A stretch of 64,000 nucleotides of DNA, taken from the NCBI GenBank assembly GCA_026129405.1, contig JAHCID010000006.1:1-64000 (forward strand), given 5' to 3'. This stretch comes from a bacterium (GTDB lineage: Bacteria > Desulfobacterota > Binatia > DP-6). Below, piece after piece: positions 7,590 through 16,720 of this stretch. The notes beneath the pieces were generated by a model that did not search any database, was not told where the DNA came from, and saw only the letters and a list, made by a program, of their open reading frames with translations. The first letter of the stretch is position 1; each line of letters opens with the position of its first letter. Both the position numbers and the translations under genes were made by a program.

Positions 7590-9182
7590 GTGCCGCCCGT
7601 CGCACCAACGCTCCCGGCCGAGGTCGACGTCGTCGTCGTGGGCCTCGGCCCCGTCGGCGCGACGCTGGCTCTCCTGCTCGGCCGTCACGGCGTGCGCACG
7701 CTCGTCGCCGACAAGGCGCTCGACGTCTTCCCGCAGCCGCGCGCCATCGCGCTCGACAACGAGGCGCTGCGCATCCTCCAGCTCGCCGGCCTCGGCGAGG
7801 GGTCGTTCGCCACCCTCGCGATTCCCGAGGTGCGGCTGCGCTCGCCGTGGATCGGCGAGTTCGCGCGCGTCGAGACGGCGGGTGTGCTCGACGGCCATCC
7901 GAAGCTCGTCATGTTCCACCAGCCCGAGCTGGAGCAGGTGCTGCGCACCCGCCTCGCCGCCGAGGCGTCGGTCACGACCGCCCTCGGGCAGGAGCTCACG
8001 GGGCTCACCATCGACACCGACGGCGTGCGCGCCACGCTGCGCGGCCACGACGGCGCCGCCGCCACCGTCGCCGGGCGCTTCCTCGTCGGCGCCGACGGGG
8101 CCGCCTCGCCGGTGCGCGGCTTCCTCGGCCTCGGCTTCGACGGCACCAGCTATCCCGAGGACTGGCTCATCGTCGACGCGCGCCACACGCCGCGGCCGAT
8201 CGACCATACCGAGTTCCTGTGCGACCCGCGCCGTCCGACACCGCACATGCCGGCGCCCGGGGGCCGCGAGCGCTGGGAGTTCATGCTCCAGCCCGGCGAG
8301 TCGCCCGAGGAAATGGAGCGGCCCGAGCGCGTGCGCGAGCTGCTCGCGCCCTGGGGCAGGCCCGAGGAGATGGAGATCGAGCGCACGGCGGTCTATCGCT
8401 TCCACGCCCGCGTGGTCGAAACGTTCCAGAGGGGCCCGGTCTTCCTCGCCGGCGACGCCGCCCACATCACGCCGCCCTTCGCCGGCCAGGGCCTCTGCGC
8501 CGGCCTGCGCGACGCCGCCAACCTCGCCTGGAAGCTCGCCTGGGTGCTCGGCGGGACGGCCGACGCGACGATCCTCGCGAGCTACGACGAGGAGCGCCGC
8601 CCGCACGCCAAGGCCATGATCGCGCTCGCGCAGCGGCTCGGACACCTGATCGCGCCGCGCAACACCGCCGTCGCGCTCGCCCTGCACGGCGCGCTGCGCA
8701 CGGCGCGCCTCCTCGCGCCGGTGCGGACGCTCTTCGACGGCCTGGCGATGAAGCCGCAGCCGCGTTTCCGCCGCGGCCTCTTCGCCGCCGGCGACGGGCC
8801 GCACCGCGGCGGGCTCTTCCCGCAGGCGTGGGTGCAGCACGCCGACGGCCGCGGTGGCTGGAGCGACGACGCCCTCGGCCCCGGCCTCACGCTGGTCGGC
8901 CTCGGCGTCGACCCGGCGCTCCACCTCGGCGACGCCGCGCCCGCCTGGGCGCGGCTCGGCGGCCGCTGCGTCCAGCTCTGCCACCGCGGCCAGCGCCTCC
9001 ATCGCACCCTGGCCCCGCACGTGTGGGAGGACGTCTCCGGCACCATCGTGCCGCGCGCGGCACCCGTCGGCCGAGCCTTCGTGGTCCGTCCCGACCGCGC
9101 CGTGCTCCACGACGGCCCCGCGACCGACGCCGCCCGGCTCGTGCGCGAGAGCCGCGACCTCCTCGAAGGACGACGCCCATGA
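7590..9182 (+). CDS. FAD-dependent aromatic hydroxylase (MhpA-like)
   Basis: A 530-residue class A flavin monooxygenase, as used to ortho-hydroxylate phenolic acids such as 3-(3-hydroxyphenyl)propionate. The FAD dinucleotide motif VVVGLGPVGATLALLLGRHG is near residue 16, a DG-type motif (FLVGADGAASPVR) near 155, and the GD motif FLAGDAAHITPPFAGQGLCAGLRDAANLAWKL near 290. The start is GTG 7590. The stop overlaps the dioxygenase ATG (ATGA), and the next gene encodes an extradiol enzyme. The actual substrate cannot be read from sequence. Confidence 0.88.
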   Translation: MPPVAPTLPAEVDVVVVGLGPVGATLALLLGRHGVRTLVADKALDVFPQPRAIALDNEALRILQLAGLGEGSFATLAIPEVRLRSPWIGEFARVETAGVLDGHPKLVMFHQPELEQVLRTRLAAEASVTTALGQELTGLTIDTDGVRATLRGHDGAAATVAGRFLVGADGAASPVRGFLGLGFDGTSYPEDWLIVDARHTPRPIDHTEFLCDPRRPTPHMPAPGGRERWEFMLQPGESPEEMERPERVRELLAPWGRPEEMEIERTAVYRFHARVVETFQRGPVFLAGDAAHITPPFAGQGLCAGLRDAANLAWKLAWVLGGTADATILASYDEERRPHAKAMIALAQRLGHLIAPRNTAVALALHGALRTARLLAPVRTLFDGLAMKPQPRFRRGLFAAGDGPHRGGLFPQAWVQHADGRGGWSDDALGPGLTLVGLGVDPALHLGDAAPAWARLGGRCVQLCHRGQRLHRTLAPHVWEDVSGTIVPRAAPVGRAFVVRPDRAVLHDGPATDAARLVRESRDLLEGRRP

Positions 9183-10252
9183 GCACGCTCGCCACTGCCC
9201 AGCCGGCCCGCCATCCCGACCCGACGGTGCGCGCGCGCGCCCTCGCCTGGGTCGCGTTCACGCGCCCCGACCTCGCGCAGGCGGAGCGCTTCCTCGTCGA
9301 CTTCGGCCTTCGGGTGGTGACGCGCACGCCCGAGCTGCTCGTGCTGCGCGGGACCGGCCCGGAGGCGTTCTGCTACCTCGTCCAGCGGGGAACGACGCCG
9401 CGCTTCGCCGGCTTCGCGCTCGAGGTCGGGTCGCGCGCCGACCTCGAGCGCCTCGCGGCGCTGCCGGACGCCGGCCCGATCGAGGCCCTCGCCACCCCGG
9501 GCGGCGGCGCACGCGTGCGGCTCGTCGATCCCTCCGGCTTCGCCGTCGACGCCGTCCACGGGCGTGCCCGCGCGACGCCGCTGCCGCGTCGTCCCGCGCT
9601 GCCGATCAACACGCCGGACGCGCGCCCGCGCGTGAACGCCGGGCAGCGCCCGCCGGTGGCGCCGCCCGAGGTCGTGCGCCTCGGCCACGTCGTGCTGGAG
9701 CTGGCCGACTGGCAGGCGACCTGCGCCTGGTACACGCGCCACTTCGGCCTGATTCCGAGCGACGTGCAGGTGCTCCCCGACGGCTCGCCCGCGGTCGCCT
9801 TCCTGCGCCTCGACCTCGGCGACACGCCGGCCGACCACCACACCCTCGCCCTCGCCCAAGGGCTCGTGCCGCGCTACTCGCACAGCGCCTACGAGGTGTG
9901 CGACACCGACGCCGTGGCGATGGGCGGGCGCGTGCTGCGTGAGCGCGGCTGGACGCACGCCTGGGGCGTCGGCCGCCACATCCTCGGCAGCCAGGTCTTC
10001 GACTACTGGGAGGACGCCTGCGGCGACAAGCACGAGCACTACGGCGACGGCGACGTCTTCACCGCCGACCAGCCGATGGGCGTCCATGCCGTCGGCCGTG
10101 ACGCCATGGCGCAGTGGGGCCCGCCGATGCCGGCGAGCTTCGTGCGCCCGCCGCTGTCGGCCGGGCTGCTCGTCGACGTCGCCCGCAACCTGTGGCGCAG
10201 CCCCGACCTGAGCCTCGGCAAGCTGGTCGCGATGGCGCGCGGCCTCGGCTGA
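9179..10252 (+). CDS. extradiol ring-cleavage dioxygenase-like VOC protein
   Basis: A 357-residue two-domain vicinal-oxygen-chelate protein similar in layout to 2,3-dihydroxybiphenyl 1,2-dioxygenases. The N-terminal half (about 1-130) lacks clear metal ligands. The C-terminal half has candidate Fe(II) ligands: His in RLGHVVLEL, His in RYSHSAYEV and Glu in DKHEHYGDGDVF. It would open the catechol ring made by the preceding hydroxylase. The start is fixed by the ATGA overlap with the hydroxylase gene. Confidence 0.85.
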   Translation: MSTLATAQPARHPDPTVRARALAWVAFTRPDLAQAERFLVDFGLRVVTRTPELLVLRGTGPEAFCYLVQRGTTPRFAGFALEVGSRADLERLAALPDAGPIEALATPGGGARVRLVDPSGFAVDAVHGRARATPLPRRPALPINTPDARPRVNAGQRPPVAPPEVVRLGHVVLELADWQATCAWYTRHFGLIPSDVQVLPDGSPAVAFLRLDLGDTPADHHTLALAQGLVPRYSHSAYEVCDTDAVAMGGRVLRERGWTHAWGVGRHILGSQVFDYWEDACGDKHEHYGDGDVFTADQPMGVHAVGRDAMAQWGPPMPASFVRPPLSAGLLVDVARNLWRSPDLSLGKLVAMARGLG

Positions 10253-10268
10253 GCGCGAAGGAGATCCG

Positions 10269-11219
10269 ATGGCCGTTCCCGTCGTCCGCTACGAGCACGA
10301 GGCCGCGATCCGTTGGGGCGTGATCGCCGCCGGACGGATCACGCCGATCCCCGGCGACTTCCCCACCACGGGCGACCTCGTCCGCCGGGTGACGCCGGCC
10401 GCGCTGCGCGCGCTCGGCGGCGACGGCATCGACGCGGCCACGGTGCGTCTCCTGGCGCCGGTCACGCGCAACCAGCGCTTCGTGTGCCAGGGCGCGAACT
10501 ACCGCCAGCACATGATCGACTCGGGCGTCGATCCCGACGCCAAGACCTTCAACATGATCTTCACGAAGGCGCCGAGCTGCATCGTCCCGGCGGACAGCGA
10601 CGTCGTACGGCCGAAGACGGTACGCTTCCTCGACTGGGAGATCGAGCTCGGGCTCGTGCTCCGCCGCGACGTGACCGCGCCGGTGACCGTCACCGACGCG
10701 ACCCTGCACGAGTTCGTCGCCGGCGCGGTCATCGTCAACGACTACTCCGCGCGCGACGTGCAGATCCCGCAGATGCAGTTCTACAAGGGGAAGAGCTTCC
10801 GCACCTTCGGCCCCGTCGGGCCGTGGCTCTGCCTGCTGGAGCCGGCGGACGTGCCGTTGCTGCGCGACCTCCGCCTCAGACTCACCGTGAACGGCGAGGT
10901 CCGCCAACAGGACACGACGGCCAACCTGGTCTACGGCCCGGCCGAGACGCTCACCGAGCTGGCGGGCGTCCACGACCTCTACGCCGGCGACCTCCTCGCC
11001 ACCGGCACGCCGGCGGGCTGCGCGCTCGCGATCCCGCCGCCGCTCGTGCAGCGCTTCGTCGGCCTCCTACCCGAGGCGACGAAATGGAGCCTCTTCCTCG
11101 CCGCGCAGGCGCGTCGCCCCTACCTCCAGCCCGGCGACGTCGTCGAGGCCCGCATCGCGAGCGCGGACGGCCGGCTCGACCTCGGCGTGCAGCAGAACCG
11201 CATCGTCGCCGAGGATTGA
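10269..11219 (+). CDS. fumarylacetoacetate hydrolase-family protein
   Basis: A 316-residue protein with the FAH catalytic core: FLDWEIELGLVL (metal-binding Glu pair), then VNDYSARDVQIPQMQFYKGKSF and GPVGPWL, and a later TGTPAGCA loop. Family members hydrolyse or decarboxylate ring-cleavage products (C-C bond hydrolases, 2-hydroxypentadienoate hydratase-like). It lies 16 bases after the dioxygenase with a GAAGGAG ribosome site, so it is the third enzyme of the operon. Confidence 0.88.
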   Translation: MAVPVVRYEHEAAIRWGVIAAGRITPIPGDFPTTGDLVRRVTPAALRALGGDGIDAATVRLLAPVTRNQRFVCQGANYRQHMIDSGVDPDAKTFNMIFTKAPSCIVPADSDVVRPKTVRFLDWEIELGLVLRRDVTAPVTVTDATLHEFVAGAVIVNDYSARDVQIPQMQFYKGKSFRTFGPVGPWLCLLEPADVPLLRDLRLRLTVNGEVRQQDTTANLVYGPAETLTELAGVHDLYAGDLLATGTPAGCALAIPPPLVQRFVGLLPEATKWSLFLAAQARRPYLQPGDVVEARIASADGRLDLGVQQNRIVAED

Positions 11220-11269
11220 GCCGTGGGCCGGCGCTGGCCCGGCGCGCGCGGCCTGGCTAAGGGAGGACC

Positions 11270-11839
11270 ATGACCCTGAACGACCTCCTCGCCACCTCCG
11301 GCGTCACGCCGGTACAGGTCCAGCAGCACCTCGCCGCCCTCTCGGGCGAGGAGCGCGTCCGCCAGGCGACCACCCTCGACCGCCGGCACCAGAAGACGCT
11401 GTGGGATCTCTCGGCGGGCACCGAGCCGATCCGCCTCGAGGAGGTCGTCGCGCCGGAGCGGCCGCCGCTCGATCCGGTCCCCTTCGAGGGCCAGAACAAC
11501 CAGCCGCTCTACCGGCCTTTCCGCAAGGTCTTCTACCGCACGCCGAGCGGCGCGATCGGCGGCTACAACGAGAGCGGCGCCGCCTGGTTCGCAGGCCCCG
11601 GCTACTATCTCCTGAAGCGCGACGACTCGGGCACCTACGTCGACTACACCGAGCTGCCGAGCGACAAGCCCGCCGCCTGGCCCGCGATCCGCCCGAACGA
11701 CACCGGCATCACGCAGTTCATCTACGGGCACATGAAGGACTACCTGCGCCGCGTGTACGGCCGCGTCCTCATCGGCCGCGCCTTCCGCAAGGGCAAGGCG
11801 ACGCCGAACTACTTCGTGCTCGCGCGCCCCGAGGTCTGA
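11270..11839 (+). CDS. hypothetical protein of the aromatic operon
   Basis: A 189-residue soluble protein with no signal peptide or membrane helix. Notable segments are FEGQNNQPLYRPFRKVFYRTPSG, AAWFAGPGYYLLKRD and GHMKDYLRRVYGRVLIGRAF. I do not recognise a family. It follows the FAH-like gene by 50 bases with a good ribosome site (ggagg). Its position suggests a role in, or protection of, the catabolic route, but nothing in the sequence proves that. Confidence 0.65.
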   Translation: MTLNDLLATSGVTPVQVQQHLAALSGEERVRQATTLDRRHQKTLWDLSAGTEPIRLEEVVAPERPPLDPVPFEGQNNQPLYRPFRKVFYRTPSGAIGGYNESGAAWFAGPGYYLLKRDDSGTYVDYTELPSDKPAAWPAIRPNDTGITQFIYGHMKDYLRRVYGRVLIGRAFRKGKATPNYFVLARPEV

Positions 11840-11862
11840 GCGACGCCGGCGCCGGGGCGCGG

Positions 11863-12360
11863 TCAGCCGCCCGTCGTCATACGGGCCATGAACTCCGCCG
11901 GCGCGGCGAGCGCCGCCCGCGCCCGTGCCGCCGCGGCCGCGTCGAGGGCGACGACCAGCAGCGCATCGCAGGCGTCGGTGTAGGCCGCCGACGGCCGCGC
12001 CTCGGCGAGCGCGAACAGGAGCGCCTCGTCGAGCGTGCCGCCCTCGGCCGCCGTCATGACGACCGTCTCCTCGGCCTGCGAGCGCTCCGCGATCAGCACG
12101 GCGTCGCGGAAGAGCGCGTGGGCGCGCTCGGCGCCGGGGCCCCAGACGACGAGCCAGATCGCGCCGGCGTCGAGCAGGGTGCGCGCGAGCGCGTGCAGGG
12201 CGGCGTCGGGCAGCGCATGCGTGGGACCGGCGACGATGGCGATCGCGTGACGCGCCGGCAGGCGCACCGCCGCCGGCCACGTCGCCGGATCGCCCGGGGC
12301 GAGGAGCCAGAGGTCGCGGCCCGACGCCTCGTCCCAGCCGAGCCGCTCCGCCGCCGCCAT
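11863..12360 (-). CDS. hypothetical protein, 165 aa
   Basis: An Ala-rich soluble protein with a regular alternating strand/helix pattern (HAIAIVAGPTHALPDAAL, GAIWLVVWGPGAERAHALF, ETVVMTAAEGGTLDEALLFAL), suggesting a small alpha/beta fold. No catalytic motif is recognised. Convergent with the 189-residue gene (24 bases apart) and divergent from the amidohydrolase. I am confident it is a gene but not of its function. Confidence 0.6.
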   Translation of the reverse strand: MAAAERLGWDEASGRDLWLLAPGDPATWPAAVRLPARHAIAIVAGPTHALPDAALHALARTLLDAGAIWLVVWGPGAERAHALFRDAVLIAERSQAEETVVMTAAEGGTLDEALLFALAEARPSAAYTDACDALLVVALDAAAAARARAALAAPAEFMARMTTGG

Positions 12361-12465
12361 GCCTCCGCCCTACGCCCATCCGCGCGGCGGCGCGAGCCGC
12401 CCGCGGTTTGACAGTCGCGGGGCATCCCGGACGCTGGGACGCGGCGCTCGGGAGGCGTCGGACGC

Positions 12466-14211
12466 ATGTGGAAGGGGCTTGGAGCGCTCGTCACGGCGGT
12501 CGTGCTCGGCGCGGGGACGGCGGCGGCGCAGACGCCGCCGGCGAAGCCGATCACGGTCTTCGTCGCGCGCAAGATCGTCACCATGGACCCGGGCTGGCCG
12601 ACGGCGACCGCCGTCGCCGTGCGCGACGGCCGCATCCTCTCCGTCGGCTCGCTCGGCGACCTGCGCCCATGGCTCGTCGGCTCGGCGCACACGATCGACC
12701 GCAGGTTCGCGAACAAGGTTCTCGTGCCCGGCTTCGTCGAGGCACACGGCCATCCGCTCCTCGGCGCGACGGCCCTCACCCGGCCGCTGCTCTCGTACCT
12801 GCCCGTCCCGAATCCCTACGGCCCCGACTTCCCCGGCGTGAAGACGCCCGACGCCGCCATGAAGAAGCTGCGCGAGTACGTGGCCCAGGCGAACTCGCCC
12901 GACGAGACGGTGCTCACGTGGGGCTACGACGTCGTCGCGATGGGCGGGAAGCACCTCGACAAGACCGCGCTCGACGCGATCAGCGCGACGCAGCCGATCC
13001 TCGTGTGGGACGCGTCGGAGCACTTCGTCTTCGCGAACTCCGCGGCCTTGCAGAAGTTCGGCGTGACGAAGGCCGACACGACCACGACCGGCATCGCCGC
13101 CGGTCCCGACGGCGAGCCCAACGGGCAGTTCCTCGGCACGGCCGCCGCCGCGCGCATCCTCGATCCGGCGCTCGCGCCGCTCCTCGCGCCCGACGTCGCG
13201 CTGGCGAACATCAAGTTCCTCATGGACCTGAGCCGCCGGAACGGCATCACGACGACGTCCGAGCTGGCCTTCGGCATCACGAACCTCGCCGCGGAGGAGG
13301 ACCTCTTCCCGCGGTACTTCAACGACCCGGCCACGCCGGTCCGCTGCGTCGTCGTGAGCGACGCCGTCTCGATGACCGCCGCGAAGGGCGACCAGGCGAT
13401 CCCGTACGTGCAGTCGCTGCCCGACCGGAACACGGACACGCTCGTCTTCCGCGGCGTCAAGTTCTTCGCCGACGACTCGTTCCTGAGCCTCGGCATGGAG
13501 ATCCGGAACCCCGGCTACATCGACGGCCGCAGCGGCTTCTTCAACACGCCGCCGGATCGGATGGTGGAGCGCTTCCTCCCCTGGTGGCGCGCCGGCTTCC
13601 ACATCCACGTGCACACCAACGGCAACGCCGGGAACCAGGCGACGGTCGACGCCCTCGCCGGCCTCATGGCGGTCCAGCCGCGCGCGGACCACCGCTACAC
13701 GCTCGAGCACTTCGGCATCTCGACGCCCGAGCAGGTGCGCCGCATCCGCGCCCTCGGCGGCGTCGTCAGCGTGAACCCGTTCTACCTCTACGCGCGCGCC
13801 GAGCTGACGGCGCCCTACATCGGCAGCGACCGCGCCTACACGGCCGCGCGCCTTCGCACGCTCGTCGACGCGGGGGTGCCGACGTCGCTCCACACCGACA
13901 CGCCGGTCGCCCCGCCGGTGCCGCTCGAGTCCGTGTGGATCGCGGTGAACCGCCGCGGGCTCTCGGGCGCCGTGCGCGGGCCGGACGAGCGCATCACGCT
14001 CGAGCAGGCGTTGCGCATGGTGACGATCGACGCGGCGTACACGCTGGGCGTCGAGGATCGCGTCGGCAGCATCGCCGCGGGCAAGCTCGCCGACTTCGCC
14101 GTGCTCGATCAGGACCCCTTTGAGGTCGCCCCGGAGCAGCTGCGCAACGTGCGGGTGTGGGGGACCGTGCTCGGCGGGCGCGTCCTGCCGGCGAGCGAGA
14201 TCCGCCGCTGA
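12466..14211 (+). CDS. secreted amidohydrolase (YtcJ-like, amidohydrolase_3)
   Basis: A 581-residue exported metal-dependent hydrolase. The signal peptide is MWKGLGALVTAVVLGAGTAAA. The beta-sandwich start (VFVARKIVTMDPGWPTATAVAVRDGRIL) precedes the TIM barrel. Metal ligands are seen as HGHP (FVEAHGHPLLG), the later His motifs HIHVHTNGNAGNQA and YTLEHFG, and the catalytic-Asp region SLHTDTPVAPP. The end (GSIAAGKLADFAVLDQDPF) is standard for the family. The substrate is unknown; the periplasmic location suggests use of an external amide or ester. A TTGACA hexamer at 12408-12413 may belong to its promoter. Confidence 0.87.
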   Translation: MWKGLGALVTAVVLGAGTAAAQTPPAKPITVFVARKIVTMDPGWPTATAVAVRDGRILSVGSLGDLRPWLVGSAHTIDRRFANKVLVPGFVEAHGHPLLGATALTRPLLSYLPVPNPYGPDFPGVKTPDAAMKKLREYVAQANSPDETVLTWGYDVVAMGGKHLDKTALDAISATQPILVWDASEHFVFANSAALQKFGVTKADTTTTGIAAGPDGEPNGQFLGTAAAARILDPALAPLLAPDVALANIKFLMDLSRRNGITTTSELAFGITNLAAEEDLFPRYFNDPATPVRCVVVSDAVSMTAAKGDQAIPYVQSLPDRNTDTLVFRGVKFFADDSFLSLGMEIRNPGYIDGRSGFFNTPPDRMVERFLPWWRAGFHIHVHTNGNAGNQATVDALAGLMAVQPRADHRYTLEHFGISTPEQVRRIRALGGVVSVNPFYLYARAELTAPYIGSDRAYTAARLRTLVDAGVPTSLHTDTPVAPPVPLESVWIAVNRRGLSGAVRGPDERITLEQALRMVTIDAAYTLGVEDRVGSIAAGKLADFAVLDQDPFEVAPEQLRNVRVWGTVLGGRVLPASEIRR

Positions 14212-14291
14212 GCCGCCTGCACGTTCTCCATCGTGGTTGAAGAAGCTGCCGTCGCGCGCCGGCGCAACGGGGACGTGCATAGCTCCTGCGC

Positions 14292-14306
14292 TGGCACGCG
14301 TGATGC
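14292..14306 (+). promoter_or_regulatory. sigma-54-like promoter
   Basis: TGGCACGCGTGATGC matches the -24/-12 consensus TGGCACG-N4-TTGC except at one base and keeps the diagnostic GG-N10-GC spacing. It lies 28 bases before the ATG of the downstream basic protein gene, which also has a taggagga ribosome site. This is a motif match only. No sigma-54 activator gene is adjacent. Confidence 0.4.
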
Positions 14307-14334
14307 ACGCTCTTCCGGCCTTTAGGAGGACCGC

Positions 14335-14825
14335 ATGCCGGAGAAGAAGACGATCGCGCGCGCGCGCCGCGACGCCCGCGAGGGCAAGGCGCCGAGCACC
14401 CAGGCCGGCGAGTTCGTGCGCGAGGAGATCAAGCACGTCCGCGAGGGCAAGCACGGCGCGCGCTCGGCGACGCAGGCCATCGCGATCGGGCTGTCGAAGG
14501 CCCGCCGCGCCGGCATCGACCTCCGCCGCCCGGCGAGGGGACGTCCCGCGCGACGAAGCGCAAGGCGGCCCAGGACGAGAAGGCCGCGCGCCGCGGCCGC
14601 AAGACGTCGGCCAAGCGGTCGCGCGCGACGAAGAAGGCGCTGCAGCGCGAGGGCACGCAGGCGGCTTCGAAGAAGGCGCTCTCGCGCCAGGTGGAGAACT
14701 CGGCGCGGAAGCGCGGCGCGAAGGCGCGCTCGGTCGCGGCGCGGAAGGGGGTCGCGACGAAGGGGCCGCGCGGGCGCTCGGCGGCGGCGAAGAAGGCGGC
14801 CCGCACGCGCGCGGCGCGCGGGTGA
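14335..14825 (+). pseudogene. basic Lys/Arg/Ala-rich small protein gene (DUF6496-like), frameshifted
   Basis: The gene starts well (taggaggaccgc then ATG) and encodes MPEKKTIARARRDAREG ... GEFVREEIKHVREGKHGARSATQAIAIGLSKARRAGIDL, a pattern I associate with DUF6496-type proteins. At about 14521-14526 the reading frame changes by one base. The continuation in the -1-base frame reads GTSRATKRKAAQDEKAARRG ... RSAAAKKAARTRAARG and stops at 14825. Total length is 491 bases, one short of 164 codons, and inserting one C (ctccgccg to ctcccgccg) restores an intact basic protein of about 163 residues. Either a real loss-of-function deletion or a sequencing error in GC-rich DNA. Possibly nucleic-acid binding (inference from the basic composition). 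Confidence 0.75.
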
Positions 14826-15472
14826 TCTCGTCCGGAGGGTTGCTCCAGCCATCAGCGTCGATCGTTGGCGCCACGCGGTGATCGGCACACGTGGACGCAG
14901 GCCACGACGATCACCGCCTCGTCGGACACGGCGCAGCAGGAGGCGGCGCGTGTCGCGATGGAGGACACGGCACGTGCATGGGCTCGCGACGACTCCTTCC
15001 TCGGCGTGCGGGGGCACTCGAGGACCGCACCGGCCGTGCAGTCGGGATCGTCGTCGGGAACCCGCAGCACCACGCGTGCGGTATACGCAACGCGGCCCCG
15101 GGAGCGCCGCCGTCTCGCCGTCCGACATCAGAGTCGGCATAGGGAGGACAGGAGAACACCCCCGGAACGTTCAGCGGGCCCGCACGGATCGGACGTTCCT
15201 CCCAGTCCGGCGATTCCTCCACACGCCCCGTACCCCAGCTTGCGCGGACGTCCCCATCGTGGCGTCTCCGCCCACTCCACCGCCCACCGGCTTGCGCGGC
15301 CACCGCGCGCGCCGACATGTCCGCGGTGCGCCGCAGTTCCGTTCGCCGCGCACGGCGCCGAACCGTCCGGCATCCCCGGCGCGGCCCATCTGGCTCGCCA
15401 GCGTCCGGGATCGGCATGATGCGGTCGCGACCATGGACGCGCGCCACTTGGCGGGGTAGTTTCATTCCTCGC
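14826..15472. other. long intergenic stretch, no gene recognised
   Basis: About 650 bases between the frameshifted basic-protein gene and the integron integrase. Open frames on both strands are Arg/Pro/Ser-rich and do not resemble proteins. No tRNA, CRISPR or insertion-sequence ends were seen. It may hold the integrase promoter or decayed sequence. Confidence 0.4.
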
Positions 15473-16675
15473 ATGCCTATTCCGGCCACCGCCGTCGCGT
15501 TCGCCGTCGCCGAGCAGCCGCCGGCGTACGGGCAGCGTCAGCCGCGCCTGCTCGATCGCGTGCGCATCGCGCTGCAGACGCGGCACATGAGCCGCCGAAC
15601 CGAGCAGGCCTACGTCTTCTGGATCCGACGCTACATCCTGTTCCACGGCCGGCGGCACCCGCCGACGCTCGGCGCGGACGAGGTGCCGGCGCTCCTCTCG
15701 GCGCTTGCGGTGGAGCGGCGGGTGGCAGCGTCGACGCAGAACCAGGCGCTGAGCGCCCTGCTCTTCCTCTACCGGCACGTGCTCGACGTCGATCTGCCGT
15801 GGCTCGACGGCCTCGTCCGCGCGCAGCGGCCGGCGCACGTGCCCGTCGTGCTGAGCCGCCCCGAGGTGGCCGCCGTCCTCGGGCAGCTCGGTGGAAGCCG
15901 GTGGCTCATGGCGGCGCTGCTCTACGGGGCCGGCCTCCGCCTGCTCGAGTGCCTGCGACTGCGGGTGAAGGACGTCGACTTCGAGCGTGGAGAGATCGTC
16001 GTGCGCAGCGGCAAGGGCGGGCGCGACCGGCGCACGATGCTGCCGGCGGTCGTGCGGGAACCGCTGGCCGCCCACCTCGTACGCGTGCGGCGGCAGCACG
16101 GTGACGACCTGGCCCGGGACGCCGGATGGGTGGAGCTACCGCACGCCCTCGACCGGAAGTACGTCAGCGCGGGCCGCTCATGGCCGTGGCAGTGGGTGTT
16201 TCCCGCAACGCGTACCTACCGGCACCCCGAGACGGGCAGCGGCGACGGCACCACTTCCACGAGTCAGCCCTCCAGCGCGTCGTACGCGAGGCCGTCCTGG
16301 CGGCGGGCATCGCGAAGCCGGCGGGCTGCCACACGTTCCGGCACTCGTTCGCAACGCACCTGCTGGAGGACGGATACGACATCCGCACCGTGCAGGAGCT
16401 GCTCGGCCACCGCGACGCCCGGACGACGACAGATATACACGCACGTCCTCAACCGCGGCGGCCTGGGCGTGCGAAGTCCTGTCGATGGACTGGCGCCAGC
16501 GCGGTCGGGCGCTGCAGGTCCGGTGCCGATAGGCTGCGAGACGTCGCCGCCTATCCGCGCGAAGTCGGCCACACGTGCGGTCGAGGCCCGCCGGGATATT
16601 CGGAGTTTGCCTGTTCCTTCCCGCCCGCCCGGCGCCGCGGATAGGCCGCGAGCGCCGCGTGGGGGCCGGGATTAG
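15473..16675 (+). pseudogene. intI: integron integrase (IntI), two compensating frameshifts
   Basis: Tyrosine recombinase that would insert and excise gene cassettes at attI/attC. The N-terminal SAM-like domain (LLDRVRIALQTRHMSRRTEQAYVFWIRRYILFHG) and catalytic Arg box (LLYGAGLRLLECLRLRVKDVDF) are intact, as is the IntI-specific segment [34 protein letters not shown]. Near 16236-16241 the frame shifts by one base: the next 64 or so codons ([48 protein letters not shown]) are in another frame. Near 16427-16432 it shifts back, giving [18 protein letters not shown] with the nucleophile Tyr. As read, the catalytic H-x2-R and second His are lost. Only correction of both sites gives a complete IntI. 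Confidence 0.93.
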
Positions 16676-16703
16676 GCAGGTCGGTCGAAGGGTTCGTTAG
16701 GCG
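16672..16703 (+). other. attI-like recombination region
   Basis: Lies directly after the integrase 3' end. It holds ATTAGGC (16672-16678) and GTTAGGC (16697-16703); the second is the crossover site, with cutting expected between G16697 and T16698, where cassette 1 begins. The R'' box at the end of cassette 1 (GCCTAAC) complements this GTTAGGC. The exact attI borders cannot be set by eye. Confidence 0.7.
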
Positions 16704-16720
16704 GCTATGAGGATCGCGCG

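Noticed and set aside
6852-9110. A 752-codon minus-strand frame covering both the TetR gene and the opposite side of the hydroxylase gene
   Set aside because: Only the last 220 codons match a family (TetR); the upstream part is the antisense of MhpA-like coding sequence.
9258-10087. Minus-strand frames opposite the extradiol dioxygenase gene
   Set aside because: Shadows of a well-supported VOC-family gene.
14911-15489. Minus-strand frame of 192 codons before the integrase
   Set aside because: Arg/Pro-rich, no start context and no motif; treated as non-coding.
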